Shown in pieces: positions 21,550 through 32,741 of a stretch of 64,000 nt of DNA (its first letter is position 1; every line of letters starts with the position of its first letter). Source of the DNA: Salticus scenicus (lineage: Eukaryota > Arthropoda > Arachnida > Araneae > Salticidae); the NCBI GenBank assembly GCA_963930645.1, contig OZ005662.1, positions 79,552,841 to 79,616,840 on the forward strand, in the 5' to 3' direction. The notes beneath the pieces were generated by a model that ran no database searches, had not been told where the DNA came from, and was given only the letters and a program-made list of their open reading frames with translations. Made by a program: the position numbers and the translations under genes.

Positions 21550-22099
21550 AGAAAATTTTACCACGAAAAATATCCTCCCAGAAAAAGTACCCACATAATA
21601 ATGTATAAAGAATTTTATTATGGTATTCTGGGTCGATTGAAAATAAAAATTACGGAACAGAAATGTCCGCGAATAACTCTTTTAAATGAACGACTTTTAG
21701 TAATATAAATGATAAATCGGTTATTATAGTTTCACTACAGATTTCCACAGTTTACTCTAGAATGGCAAGCCTTGATAAAATAATAGTAACATGTTGTGAC
21801 ATTTTCACGGAATAATTGAATTACATTTTCCATTTCTTCGTTTACAATAGTCATATCATTTAAAAATAATCATATAATCCCCCCTCTCCCCACTTGACCT
21901 GCAATAAATGGGCATTTTTAACAATACCACTTTCAATCCTCTACCCCTATAATTAATATGTTAAAAACGTACGACAAATTTCATAACATATAGATAATTA
22001 CAATTCTTTTGTGTATTTATTTTTAACAAAATTTGAATACCTGAAGTTTTAGCATGGAAAGTGTCGCCAACCTTTACTCTGCGAAAGGTAATGCCTTCC

Positions 22100-22225
22100 C
22101 CCCTCATTCGGCGGAATTGTCCTATCGAGGGGAAAACGGCGGAAAGGAATGCGGCGGAGTTGTCCCATCGGGAGAAATAGCTGATAAAATTTTCGGCGGA
22201 GTTGTCCCATGCTTCGGCGGAATCA
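22100..22225. repeat. Sub-terminal repeat cluster, right
   Basis: Five units of the CGGCGGARTTGTCCYAT type (some shortened to CGGCGGAA) appear in the opposite orientation to the left cluster. The AATTTCCCT words at 22246-22272 and 22786-22850 form a second sub-terminal motif. Confidence 0.7.
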
Positions 22226-22893
22226 CGTCGTGTCCAAAAATTTCCCTCTTTAGTATAAAATTTCCCTCAATTTCGCAACAGGCAAGGTGTAAAGGTTAAC
22301 GCAAATTATCCACACGTCCTAGAGGTCCCTTAATACCATTTAAAAAAAAAAAAAAATAATTATTTAATCGAAAAAAAAAAAGATTGCAAACGATTACTAA
22401 AGTCCACTATTAAAAAATATTGTATTCAATTAAGAGATGGGTAAAGCCTTACGCGTTGGACCTAGGCCTGGGTAAAATGCCCTGCATAGGTATCTTTCTA
22501 TGGAATCCCAGTTAATATTCGTGCATATTTCTGATAAAAATCAGGAAATGCTCTGAATTAATTGGCCGATTGAAACTAAATTACAAAATTTCTTCAGAAC
22601 ATTTTAAGTTTATTACAAAAGATGAAAAAAAAAAAAAAAACTGCATTGATTAGAAAAAGAGATGATGAAAAGATTAAAAAAAAAAACCTGCTTTTGAGAG
22701 CTCGGGATACAGCGAAATTGATTCGGATAACTTAAGTTCGTGGAAAAATTCTAACAAATAATGATTTAAAACTGAGAAAGTAAAATTTCCCTTTTTGAGA
22801 TGGAATTTCCCTTTTTCCCTCAATACTTTAAATCACATCAAAATTTCCCACTTTAAGGGAAATTTTCCTCAATCTGGCAGCACTACCTTCTAG

Positions 22894-23335
22894 TGAATTG
22901 CCAGCGAAAGCTGCTCCTACTGCTTATTACCTTAAAGTAGGGCTCCCATCATCGGTGCTATTATCGCTATTTGTTGTGGGTTCTGCCTCGCTGACGATTC
23001 AAAGACGAGACGATTAAAAAATCTCGCCAACCAATCAGATTGAAGCATAGTTACAACCCTAGACCCGGCATTCCTGGATTTTACAAACCGAAACCAAAAC
23101 ATATACGCTCCTTCTTCCTTTATTATTATTCAATGTTGAGACTTCACTTGAACGAGATCTCGCACTCTCCCTTTCTATCCTTCCTCCAAGGTGTGGACGC
23201 ACCTACAGTGCGGCCACATATCCTAAAACTAGCAGTGAGGACGCGTCCAAAATGTTGGAGAGATGCCAGCTTGCCCCACAGTTTGAAATTTGGAAAACAT
23301 CCCGTAATTCTGCGCTCCGTTATTGCTCATTTTCT
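22894..23335. other. GC-elevated, possibly promoter-like segment
   Basis: Base composition is higher than around it, and CCAACCAATCAGATTG at about 23028-23043 is a good CCAAT-box sequence. No TATA box or recognisable coding exon is seen. A 99-codon frame at 23040 begins with TTG and matches nothing I know. Confidence 0.3.
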
Positions 23336-23524
23336 CTGACAAGGGAAGTATGAATGAGTAAAATTCCGATTTAAACCAAATCAAGCTTAAATTAAAGAGC
23401 TTGGTCGAAAACATAGGATAGCGTTCAAATTTGCTGCAACAACTCCCCAGGGGGCGAGAAATGACCCTTAAACTTCCAGATGGTTTTTATCAAAATCGAA
23501 AAAAGAAGACTCCAGCTCCCAGAA

Positions 23525-23625
23525 GCGTGGTGCTGTGGCAACGTCTTGTATTCGGGTTACGTAGTTCCTGCGTTCGAACCCCGACGGAACACTTACTTTT
23601 TTTTTTTTTTTTTTTTTTTTTTCCC
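23525..23625 (+). repeat. tRNA-like unit with Pol III-type terminator, left arm
   Basis: GTGGTGCTGTGGCAACG (A-box-like), then GCGTTCGAACCCC (B box), and after ACTTAC a run of over 20 T. A transcript would run towards the centre of the inverted repeat. Confidence 0.55.
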
Positions 23626-23736
23626 AAATATGCATATACAGATATATTATATGCATACTTTTTTTTAATAAAATAAAGGAAAAAAATTAAGGAAGATAAT
23701 TATTAAATTTTATTAAAAAATATATTTAAATGTTTA

Positions 23737-24215
23737 ATTAAATTATTAAAACATTTTTTTTTTCAACTGAAAAAAAAAATATTTTTAATTTTTCTTTGTA
23801 ATTTATATAAATGACGAGTTTAAGAGAAAATAAATTTTATTTACACATTTTTTTTTTCTCTCCTAAAGTTTCAGTTAATTTTTTTATCAATATTTTACTT
23901 CAAAGCCGCTAGTAGCAAATAATGATCGTCTGCTTTTAAGTTTGTTATTCATCGTACATAAAAATGAATAGTATTTCTATTAAATTATTAAAACATTTTA
24001 TTTCAAGCGAAAAAATACTTTTAATTTTTCTTTCTAAATTAAATAAATGAATAATTCAAAGAAAAATTTTACCTTTATTTATTTATTTATTTTTGCTTTA
24101 TATAAATTCTTGGTTAATATTTTTTTCCAACGCTGCTAAAGCATAAAGCGCCTCCAAAAGCTGATCGTCTCCTGCTTTTAATTGAATTATTTTTCATGCG
24201 GAAAAAAGAAAGAAC
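23737..24215. repeat. Tandem duplication in the loop, period ~245 bp
   Basis: ATTAAATTATTAAAACATTT at 23734 and again near 23978 begins two units. Both continue through ATnTTTTAATTTTTCTTT and a closing GATCGTCT(CC)TGCTTTTAA. Confidence 0.65.
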
Positions 24216-24560
24216 TTTTACTTATATAGTCATTATTGTGATAAATTTTCGTTTATATGTTGCGCTTATAAATTGAAAAAATGCTTATGTTTTGATCATT
24301 TTTTTATTTCTAATCATAGTCATTATTAACTTGACACTAAATTTGTAAATTTAAGCATATATATATATATATACATATATATATATTATTTTTTTCCCGT
24401 AAAGAGATAATTTTACCCTATATTCTTTAATAATATCTTTGTATATAGAGTATATTTATTTTTAATTTCATAATTAAATTTAATAATTATTTTCTCTAAA
24501 ATAATTCATTTATTTTAATATTTTGTTTTATTTCATTTATATATATTAATATATTAATAC

Positions 24561-24563
<3 letters not shown>

Positions 24564-24598
<35 letters not shown>

Positions 24599-24672
24599 AG
24601 CAGTCGCCGGGGTTCGATCTCACCACCTTTCGCACAGGAATTGAATACTCTAACCACTATCCCACACCGTCT
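24564..24672 (-). repeat. tRNA-like unit with Pol III-type terminator, right arm
   Basis: On the minus strand, TGGGATAGTGGTTAGAGT (strong A box), GATCGAACCCC (B box), then CTGCTAG and more than 25 T. It faces the left-arm unit. Confidence 0.6.
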
Positions 24673-24959
24673 CGATGGCGAAGTCCCTTTCGTAGGCTTT
24701 TACAGAAACAACTAAAACTTTTAGGGTCGTTTTCTCGCTCCATGGGGGGTTGTTGCAGCAAATTTGTACGTTACCGTATGTTTTCGACCATGCTCTTTAA
24801 TTTAAGATCGGTTTTGTTTAAATCGGAATTTTACTCATTCATACTTCCCTTGTGAGTCAGATGACTGTCATACCTATTTTAGCACTAGACTCGTTGAGTC
24901 CGCACTTGCGCAGATGCTTCCATGGTTTCATAATATGTGGTTGAAGAATAGTATTATAA

Positions 24960-25225
24960 CTCCTACTTTTACTTCTAGGTCTTCCCATAAATATTCAATG
25001 GGATTTAAGTCAGGAGATTGACTTGGCCATTCAAGGATACGAAATTTTGAACGGTAAATAGGTCTTGAATTAATCCAGAACAAAGTATAGGGTTATTATC
25101 TTGTTACAAAATCCACCCTCATGGCACGTTTCGGAGCGCACAGGGAAGTATTTAGTCCGTTAAGGTTAAGATGTTTTATATATAACTTTATTCATAGTGC
25201 CTTTTACTGTCATTAAAGGATCAAC
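24960..25225 (-). pseudogene. Tc1/mariner transposase fragment
   Basis: The minus strand encodes, in order, DPLMTVKGTMNKV (about 25184-25222), GWILQQDNNP (25090-25117) and LEWPSQSPDLNPIEYLW (about 24980-25037). These are the blocks around the second and third catalytic acids of a Tc1 DDE transposase; QQDNNP holds the second Asp. Stops and at least two frame changes separate them, so it is dead. The DNA-binding N-terminus is absent. Confidence 0.85.
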
Positions 25226-25309
25226 GCCTTAATATTAAAAAGCCTAAACAAAATTTTTAAATTGTCATTAACTTCTTTCAGATTTTTCTACAAATGTCGT
25301 TGGTTTTCT

Positions 25310-25405
25310 ACAGATAAACAGCTCTAATTCTTTTGAGAAAGGATAGAGCTGTTTATCTGTAGCTGATAGAGCTGTAGCTGATAGAGCTGTTTATCCTTTT
25401 GCGCA
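25310..25405. repeat. Inverted and tandem TAGAGCTG repeats
   Basis: CAGATAAACAGCTCTA and TAGAGCTGTTTATCTG form a 16-bp perfect hairpin. AGCTGATAGAGCTGT is then repeated twice more. Similar TAGAGCTG termini occur at 26632, 28677 and 28718. Confidence 0.65.
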
Positions 25406-25429
25406 AGCGCAAAAACAAACGAAAGCCAC

Positions 25430-26125
25430 GACACTCAGCGGAAACGGAAAAACGAACGAAAACTGTGACACTTATATATACGGCTAATTTGAGATCAAAG
25501 AAAACGCTGGAAGCCGACACTTAATATTTCAGGAAATATGGGAGGTTATGTTCTAATATTTTCAAAATAGTCTTTCACCTTCTGTCTGATCCTACCCTGA
25601 AATCGCTACATTTCTGCGTGCAATATATTTCGAGATATGAATTGGCTCATTTAAGCTATAAATGGACGGACTATAGGTAGTACAATTTTTTCTCGAATAT
25701 GGCTCGAGCGAGTGTCGTTTAATTTATATATGATATTAATCGCTTTTATCTGATGTGCCTGACATCTCCCTTTTCCCTAGGAAAACTCTTGTTTTTTTTA
25801 TAACTCAGTTTAAAAATCGAACTATTTTTACTCCGCAATGCAAAGATTTCTATTGATAATTCTCAGAATTCTGAACGGGTGTTATTCGGTTTGGTCTTGT
25901 AGTTGGTTGGTTGGTTCAATCTGAATGCAGTCAATAAAAAATTTAGATTTTGTTTTTTAATGCAAGAAAGAAACTTTATCGTTTCTTTTAAATATTTATT
26001 GTATAAATACGAAATAAAATTTTACTTAAATATATATATATATTTTGTTATAAAGTAAATATTTAAGATTTTAAAATTTCGCATTTCGTCAAAAAACTAT
26101 TTCGATAATATTTTAAATCAGGATG
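25430..26125 (+). repeat. Dispersed repeat, copy A (~0.7 kb)
   Basis: Aligns in inverted orientation with 62080-62700 along its whole length: AAGCCGACACTTAATAT, AGGAAAACTCTTGTTTTTT, GAATGCAGTCAATAAA and CATTTCGTCAAAAAA occur in the same order. Both begin near an ATATATACGnCTAnT phrase. Coding potential not recognised; probably a transposon fragment. Confidence 0.75.
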
Positions 26126-27915
26126 TATTTTGTAATTATAAGTATTTTACTTCATAGTTATTGATGATAAATTTACAGTTATTTAAAGAGAAAATATTTC
26201 ACATTTTTCTTGGCTTTTAGTGTGACGTAAAATGCATCCATCAATCAATCCATCCATTCTCGGCTATTGGCTAATTTTTCACTTTTCATCTTGTATTAAT
26301 ACGCCGGACAACAATAACAAATCGTAAAAAGAACAAACTAAAGCATATTAAGTATTTATATTGTAGATATTTAATAAAGGATTTCATACTATATTTCAGG
26401 TAAGAAATATTATTTAAATAGTTTTATTATATTTTCTTCTGTGTTATAAATATAAGATCCATTTTTAATTTTTGTTTACAATATTCGTGTTCAGTTGTAG
26501 ATTAAAAGTTGCCGTAATCTTTGAAAATGAATAAAAAAAGTCTCACAGTCAGAGATAATACGTGTTCTGATTTTTCTGAATTCTTAAAAAATTTCCTGAA
26601 ATATCTATATACCAAGTACTCGGTACAGCTCTAATCATTTTAATAAATATAAAGTGAACTTGTGTATGAACATGAAAGCTATATTTTTTATTTATATAAA
26701 TAAACAATTATACACATAATCTTAGTAATAGAAACAATGTGTATCATGGCAAAGCATTATATATATACATATATATGAAAGGAAAAGTCTGTCACTTGCA
26801 GACGAAAAACTCTCTGTATTAATGAATTTTAAAATAAGACAATGATATAGTTTTTAAATGAGTTAAAAAAAAAAGAAGGGCTAAGTTACTTCTGATGAGA
26901 TATGGGTAGAAATTGTGTAATTAAAGGAAATATTTTAAGATATTTTCTTTTTTGAATATGAAATAAGTTTCATTTAAAACTGAATAAAGGTGGTCTTTAA
27001 GATTGGTATTTTTTACATAATTAAAAATACATCTTATCAATATCTTGAATTTAAAAGCAAGATATGCTGATTTTGAATTATGAGAAAAAAAAAAGGTGGG
27101 GGGAGCATTGTAATATGTCCAAGTAATTAAATATGGATGTATATATAAAGCAGAGCTCGGTCTGGACATGAAAATATAAGTCAGCATAGTGAAATTTTAA
27201 AAAGTACGAGTCAGTTTTTAAATAATTGCCTGAAACGTAAGTAAGTGTAAAAACATTACCTATTCAATTTTAGATGTATTTTATTGTGACAATTTAAATA
27301 AAAACCAGTAAAAATTGATTTTTTTTTCTTTGAATCTGTAATTTAAAGATACTAGTTCATAAAATTATAATTATTTAAATTAGGTTTCTTAAATCATATT
27401 TTTTGTAAGTAAAGTCTGTCTCACAGTTTCAAAAGTAATAAGTCAAATAATTTTAATAGTAGAAGATTGTACTGTTGATGAATGAATGTTTTTTTCTTTT
27501 GAAATTGTAAACTCAAAATTCTGTAATGAACAGAATTTACAGTGTAACGGTCTGTTATACACTAAAGCTGCACGTTTATTTACAATTGCATTGTTTATTA
27601 GTTCATTTACACAACTGTCTTGTCTTGGGTAGATAGTGGTAGTAAATCGCTAAACTTAATGAAACAATGGTGTCTGAATGTTTTATGTTAATATGTTTGT
27701 TTTGAAGGGAAAAGTTGAAGTGATTATTATTTCCATCTAATAGCAGGCGTGTAAAGGGATGTTGGTGATTTATCATTCTGATAAACACTTAATTAAAAAT
27801 AAATGAAATATTTAATTTTACATTAAAAGCATTTAAAACCTTTAAAATTACCGTTCCACACAATCGGTGTACTTAATTTTAAACTATATTAATTAAAAAC
27901 GAAGTGTTGAATTAC
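26126..27915. other. AT-rich DNA, no gene recognised
   Basis: A transposon-like terminus AGTACTCGGTACAGCTCTA lies at 26614-26632. An AT microsatellite is near 26757-26775. Otherwise nothing supportable. Confidence 0.5.
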
Positions 27916-28399
27916 TAAACTAAATACATGAAAAAACCTTCCTCCCCTTGAGACCGCGGGAGTCTACAAATACCTTACACCAACCAAAACAACCAATCAG
28001 GTTTGTACATCGGTGTAACCAAGAGAAAAAATAAAACAAGAATAAAAGAACACATAAAAGATATCAAAACAGGAAGTCAGAATACAGCCTTGGCCAAAAC
28101 ATTTTACAAAGAAGATATTAATTTAAATTTTGAACAAACAGCTAAAATAGGCAATTGTGAGGATTATAACTACACAATGTACTGCGAATCCATTGAGATA
28201 ACAACCAATAGGAACACTTGCAATGACAGCGGCGCAGTAGCTCCGGACAGAATGTGGCGCCATGTTTGGAAAAGTAAAGACCATCACAACAGTCCAAGTC
28301 ACGCACAAAGGAGGCCGTCTGACGAGAACCGGGAACCCGGTGGAAAAGTTTAACGGCAAGCAACGAAGTCAGTAAAGGTTTTTTCATGTATTTAGTTTA
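27916..28399. repeat. 25-bp perfect inverted repeat around a Penelope fragment
   Basis: TAAACTAAATACATGAAAAA followed by ACCTT (27916-27940) is matched perfectly in reverse complement at 28375-28399. The enclosed sequence is the GIY-YIG remnant. Confidence 0.8.
27950..28353 (+). pseudogene. Penelope-like GIY-YIG endonuclease remnant
   Basis: GLYIGVTKRKNKTRIKEHIK (from about 27991) is the YIG half with the catalytic-type Arg region. Then come TALAKTFYK, INFEQ-like INLNFEQTAKI and CESIEITTNRN, the usual order in Penelope C-termini (the ESIEI helix carries the conserved Glu). A GVYK-like GIY half lies just before, with the Cys pair replaced or lost. After residue ~90 the similarity ends. No RT is upstream, so this is a 5'-truncated copy distinct from that at 9.7-11.8 kb. 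Confidence 0.7.
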
Positions 28400-28530
28400 A
28401 AATATTTAATATTTACATTTAGTGGCAATCTATTCACCTGTTTCCTGGTTAAAGTTTAATTACAAGCACTTTAATTATATTTATATAAATTTTTACTTTT
28501 ATATTATCGATAAACACTATTACTAATTTT

Positions 28531-28802
28531 TTTCTTTTCAATTTAGTGCATAAAAATAATGAAATTCTTACAGCTACTTAGTATTGGCCAAGTACTTGGT
28601 CAAAATTTGACTGCATATAGAGTACTCAGCAGATTAGCTGAGTGCAAAGTACATATCAAGTACTTGATGCAGCTCTAATTGATAAATCAGATAATAAAAA
28701 GAGGGGGGGGGGCTAAAACTAGAGCTGTACTTTGTGCTAAGTATTCGGCCAATATAGAGTAGTTGTGAGAATTTCATTAATCTTATGCATTATTGAAAGA
28801 AA
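28531..28802. repeat. Inverted repeat with TAGAGCTG termini inside
   Basis: The outer arms (28531-28600 and 28739-28802) pair through TAATGAAATTCT / AGAATTTCATTA and TATTGGCC / GGCCAATA. Between them GCAGCTCTA (to 28677) and TAGAGCTGTAC (from 28718) face away from each other across a G run. Confidence 0.65.
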
Positions 28803-28835
28803 TGTGTTAATGAGTGATATTTATTTTATACTAGC

Positions 28836-29164
28836 CGCCTTCGGTGACCAGCTGGCTCGCGATCCTTGAAAAATCCGACTTTATGAAACTCCCGCTCGGT
28901 GGCGCCTGTGACGTCTTTTTCCCATTTCAGATCTTACAACAGTTTACAGACATACAGTGAAAATAGCTTTATTGAAAAATTTAATCACAGTAAATTCCCG
29001 CTCGGTAGCGCCTGCGGCGCCCTCTTCCCATTTCATACCTGAAACAGCCTGTTCGCTCACCATGTTATGATCCTTCAAATTTATGATTTTAGCAAAGTCC
29101 CGCTTGATGGCGCCTGTGGCGCCTTATCCCCGTTTTATAACTTACAACACCTTCCTTGCTCATT
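28836..29164. repeat. Three ~105-bp GC-box units
   Basis: CCCGCTCGGTGGCGCCTGTG (about 28889), CCCGCTCGGTAGCGCCTGCG (about 28995) and CCCGCTTGATGGCGCCTGTG (about 29099) each follow an AT-rich stretch and precede TTCCCATTT-like sequence. The array opens with ACTAGCCGCCTTCGG. Confidence 0.75.
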
Positions 29165-29573
29165 AGAATTTTAAATATTGAAATTTAAAAATATTACAGC
29201 ACCATCTGGTGGTAGAAATTTCTGTAATTTATTGTTCAATTCTAAATCAGCAAAGCTTTCAAATGATGTATTACTTATGAAATTATTTTAATTAGTAACT
29301 TAGATACCAAAAAAAAACCTAATCAGGAAATCTTAAAACGTGTAAATCAGGTGAAATCTCGAATTCCACTTTCGATAATATGAAAGTACTTTAAAATATC
29401 ATTCGAATAATGTATTAAAAATAATTTAATCATAATTAGAATTTGAAATATTGAAATTTTAAAATATTACAGCGCCATCTGGTGGTAGAAATTTCTGTAA
29501 TCTATTGTTCAATTTCAAATCAACAAAGCTTTCAAATGATGTCTTACTCATGAAATTATTTTAATTACCGAAA
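29165..29573. repeat. 273-bp tandem repeat, locus 1
   Basis: A full unit 29165-29437 and a half unit 29438-29573 share AATATTACAGCGCCATCTGG, AATTTCTGTAAT and TCAAATGATGT. The same unit occurs at 37119-37530. Confidence 0.8.
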
Positions 29574-30208
29574 TTTTGTGTATAATATAACCCGCAGGTA
29601 ATCTATAAAAAAAAAAACTTGACTTTGTATATCCTGGCTACATCCCATATAGCACAGTTTGACAGCTGTGACAGCTGACCAGGTGCAAAAAAATATCATT
29701 AAGGACTTCCTTTTCTTAAACAGCTTTACCCAATAAAAGCCGAAAAATAATTTGCTATACGTCCCCCGAAACGTTTGCTTCTTACCCCGCATTCTTTAAA
29801 GAGGATCGTTTCCTGTATTGGTAAATGTTAGTCGATGCATTTAAGAAATATTATGTTTACTAATATATATCTTTCATTTGCTGAGTGTTACAAAGGAATT
29901 AAATTATTCAATATACAATATATATATATATGTATAAGTATTTTACCGTATGTTATTTATTTCAATATGATGTATTTATTAAGTTCGATGAGCTAAGCGC
30001 ATTTACACTAAATAATGACAAATATTCTCTTTCTTTCTGTCTTTCTCTCTTTTCTTTTTTTCTTCTCAAATGAATAAGACGTACATGACTAATTATTGTG
30101 TATTAATAACTGAACTGTAAGTTGATATCTCTTTATAAATTCTTTCAAGATATTTAAACTTCTATAAATCTAAAGTTTTGTTGATTAACTATAACACACG
30201 CCTCCCTA

Positions 30209-30267
<59 letters not shown>

Positions 30268-30793
30268 AGATTTACAGAAATTCGTCTAATTTTGCATACA
30301 ATAATCAACCGATGCCCATGAAGACGTATTAGGTATATTATGTGCTTTTATTATTTGAATTCTAATTATTTCTTTTTCTTTTTATTTAATTTTTCACTTT
30401 CCTAATTAGATATATTTCAGCACTTATATTTCCTTTTGTACAATGTTTCAAAAGGTTTAATATTATAGATATATATAGATACACACGCACACAAAAGAAA
30501 AAAAAAAAAAAAAAAGATAGAAAAGAATTTGCCCGTGCTTTAATGAATGTATTTGTACATTTGCAGTTCTTAATAAATTGATTTTTTATTTTGCTTTCGA
30601 TAATCTTAATATAAATAAAAGTCATTGTTTGTTTGTATGTAAGGGAAAGAGGTTAAAATTATACCAAACAAATTTCTGCTTATGATAAAATCTTTTAATG
30701 GGTGTTTTGAAATCTCTCAACCTCTTGAAAACAAAACCCGACACGCAGAAAAAAATTTAGTCAACCTGACCTAAACCCGAATCGCTAGAAAAA
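29574..30793. other. AT-rich DNA, no gene recognised
   Basis: A (TA)n microsatellite of about 50 bases lies at 30212-30262. An A run lies near 30497-30515. Confidence 0.5.
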
Positions 30794-30849
30794 ATAGTAT
30801 GTTGTGGCCACCACAAGACTTTCTTCTATATTTTCCTGTACAAATTCAC
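30794..30849 (-). mobile_element. Helitron-like 3' end, minus strand
   Basis: The reverse complement reads ATATAGAAGAAAGTCTTGTG then GTGGCCACAACATACTAT, nearly identical to the end of the Helitron at 33784. The rest of the element was not delimited. Confidence 0.5.
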
Positions 30850-30977
30850 TAAGTGCGAATAATTTATTAAATCTATTATTTATTAAAATTATTTAACATG
30901 ATAAATGCAAATCCTTTTCATCTTAAGGGAATCTAACACTAAGTAGCCAAAGGAATACAGTTTTATCGCCTATAAAT

Positions 30978-31356
30978 CTGTACTGATAAGTATAAAGGAT
31001 TTAAGTCCAAAAATGTCGATTTTGAGTTAAGTACATAGTCAGACTCAGAAAAAAATTCTCTATCGATTGGTATAAAGGATTTAAGTGTATGTCATTTAGT
31101 CTTTGAGAAAATCCATTGGTAAAAAAAGACTCAAGTCAGAAATTTAGCATTAATCTTTGTATAAAACAATTAATTCAATTTTTTCCCTTTATTAAATGAA
31201 GATTGACAATCACTGAATGGTATAAAGCGTATAAACCAACATAATCCCTTTTTCCTAATCGATTCTTCTTATTTGTTTTTAGCTAGTTTAACATTATTTT
31301 TCGTCTCCTGAAAAATCAAGAATATGGACTTAAATCCTTTATACTTATCAGTACAG
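30978..31356. mobile_element. MITE-like element with 32-bp perfect inverted ends
   Basis: CTGTACTGATAAGTATAAAG and following bases (30978-31009) are repeated as a perfect reverse complement at 31325-31356. TATAAAGGATTTAAGT recurs inside at about 31071. No clear target duplication is seen. Confidence 0.7.
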
Positions 31357-31399
31357 AAATAACATCTTAAAAATCCGTTTTTATAATGATTATCTCATA

Positions 31400-32065
31400 T
31401 ATCAAGTTTCGTACAGTAACATGCCACAAACGTTGAGATATAGCCATCACTTATTGATGAAATTAGCAGCATAGGAGCGCCACCTATTGACCGATAAGAA
31501 TCCAAGTTGAGTCAACATAATGTCCCATAGTGGCCTTCTTACATATCAAGTTATGTTTGATGATACGCAATAGAATCCGAGACATAGCCTTCCATTAAAT
31601 TGTGGAAATCGCTGTGTTGCAGCGCCACCTAGTAATCGGTTTACTCCAAAAGTTGAGGGCACTAATTTTTGTTAAGATGCATCTATCTACATATAAATTT
31701 ATGTGCAATTCTGTGCAGTAGTTTCTGAGATACAGTCATTCCTTAAATTGCGGAAATCGCTGTATAGTACAAAATATGTTGGTCGATAAGCATTCAAATT
31801 GAATAAGCATAATATCGTATAATGGTTTTCTCACTTACTAAGTTTTCTTTGATAAAACGCAATAGAACCTGAGATATAGCCTCCCTCGTAATTGCAGTAG
31901 CAGCGCCACCTGTTGAGCAGTTCACACCAAAAGTTGGCATGCACTATTTTTTGTTAAGGTGCACCTACATACAAGTTTATATGTAATTCTGTACAGTAGT
32001 TCCTGAGATATACAAACTTTGTTTAAATTTTATTCATTGGTCCTTGAGATACAACATCCACAAAA
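31400..32065. repeat. Degenerate tandem array, ~293-bp unit
   Basis: ATACGCAATAGAATCCGAGA (31564) and AAACGCAATAGAACCTGAGA (31857) mark equivalent points. Each unit also holds GCGCCACCT, a GTTGAGGGCAC/GTTGGCATGCAC segment and a GTACAGTAGTTyCTGAGATA phrase. Confidence 0.65.
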
Positions 32066-32741
32066 TTTGTGATACAGACAAACATTTTCTAAAAACAGTC
32101 AAATCGTCTTCAGGACATCCCAAAACATGAAAATACATCAAAAAGTTTCACGAATCCAATACTTTTTCCATATATACATACAGAAGAAAGTGAAAATAGC
32201 TTAAAAAGAAAGAAAGAAATTGTTTTAACCTTGATTCTGATAACCGCTAATTTTTTCAGCGTCTTTGTCGCTTATGTCATGTCGGATCTCGGTCACCACT
32301 GCCTGCTGAAGCGCCTTACCTGGGCAATCAATATTGAACTTCATTGGATGCTAATTGCTGCTATTATTCCGTGGTTTTCTATGAAACTCGCTCATAATAC
32401 GGCTTAAGTTCCACTAGATTTCCCTGAGAGCATCAGAAACAGGCGTGGGACATAAGTGTTCTCAATCGGTATTAATTCGAAAATTTAGAAAGCGTAATTT
32501 AAAAGTCTATTGTACAATGCCTTGTTAAACATGTTTAGATTAATAGCTACATAAGACTGAAAATTGTTCTTAAATATGTAGTTTTTTGTCTAAATTATAC
32601 ACAAAATCTTGAAAATTCGAACACGGAAAAAAAGAGAAAATCTCAGAATTCTGATAATTCAACATTTAACTAAAAAATTACCCTAAAATAATACTATTAG
32701 ATAAGATGTATAAATACTGATTTTCAGCAAAATGATGCTTA
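32066..32741. other. Intergenic, slightly GC-richer at 32230-32460
   Basis: No coding or structural feature can be supported here. Confidence 0.4.

Larger units (their letters stand above)
20636..22885. mobile_element. Non-autonomous hAT element, 2.25 kb
   Basis: A perfect 8-bp target duplication CCTTCTAG stands at 20628-20635 and 22886-22893. Ends are CAGTGCTGCCTGATGG and, at the far end read inward, TAGTGCTGCCAGATTG. Near each end is a cluster of CGGCGGAATTGTCC-type words in opposite orientation: three at about 20690-20800 and five at about 22100-22220. These are likely sub-terminal transposase-binding repeats. No transposase is recognised inside. A Helitron-type end at 21451 suggests nested insertion. 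Confidence 0.8.
23336..24860. mobile_element. 1.5-kb inverted repeat with a tRNA-like unit in each arm
   Basis: The outer arms pair from CTGAC-AAGGGAAGTAT (23336-23350) with ATACTTCCCTTGTGAGTCAG (24841-24860) inward through CAAATTTGCTGCAACAA / TTGTTGCAGCAAATTTG, into the tRNA-like units at 23525-23610 and 24599-24672. Each unit points inward and is followed by a run of more than 20 T on its own strand. The loop is very AT-rich and contains a direct duplication. No coding capacity. Confidence 0.7.

Noticed and set aside
24599..24672. Functional tRNA gene on the minus strand
   Set aside because: A and B boxes are good but acceptor-stem halves do not pair, and the unit sits inside a repeat arm; SINE-like head is the better call.
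26893..26920. Hammerhead-like CTGATGA...GAAA
   Set aside because: No stem can be formed between the two core segments.
28704..28720. Target site for paired TAGAGCTG elements
   Set aside because: The flanks of the two facing termini do not match as a direct duplication.
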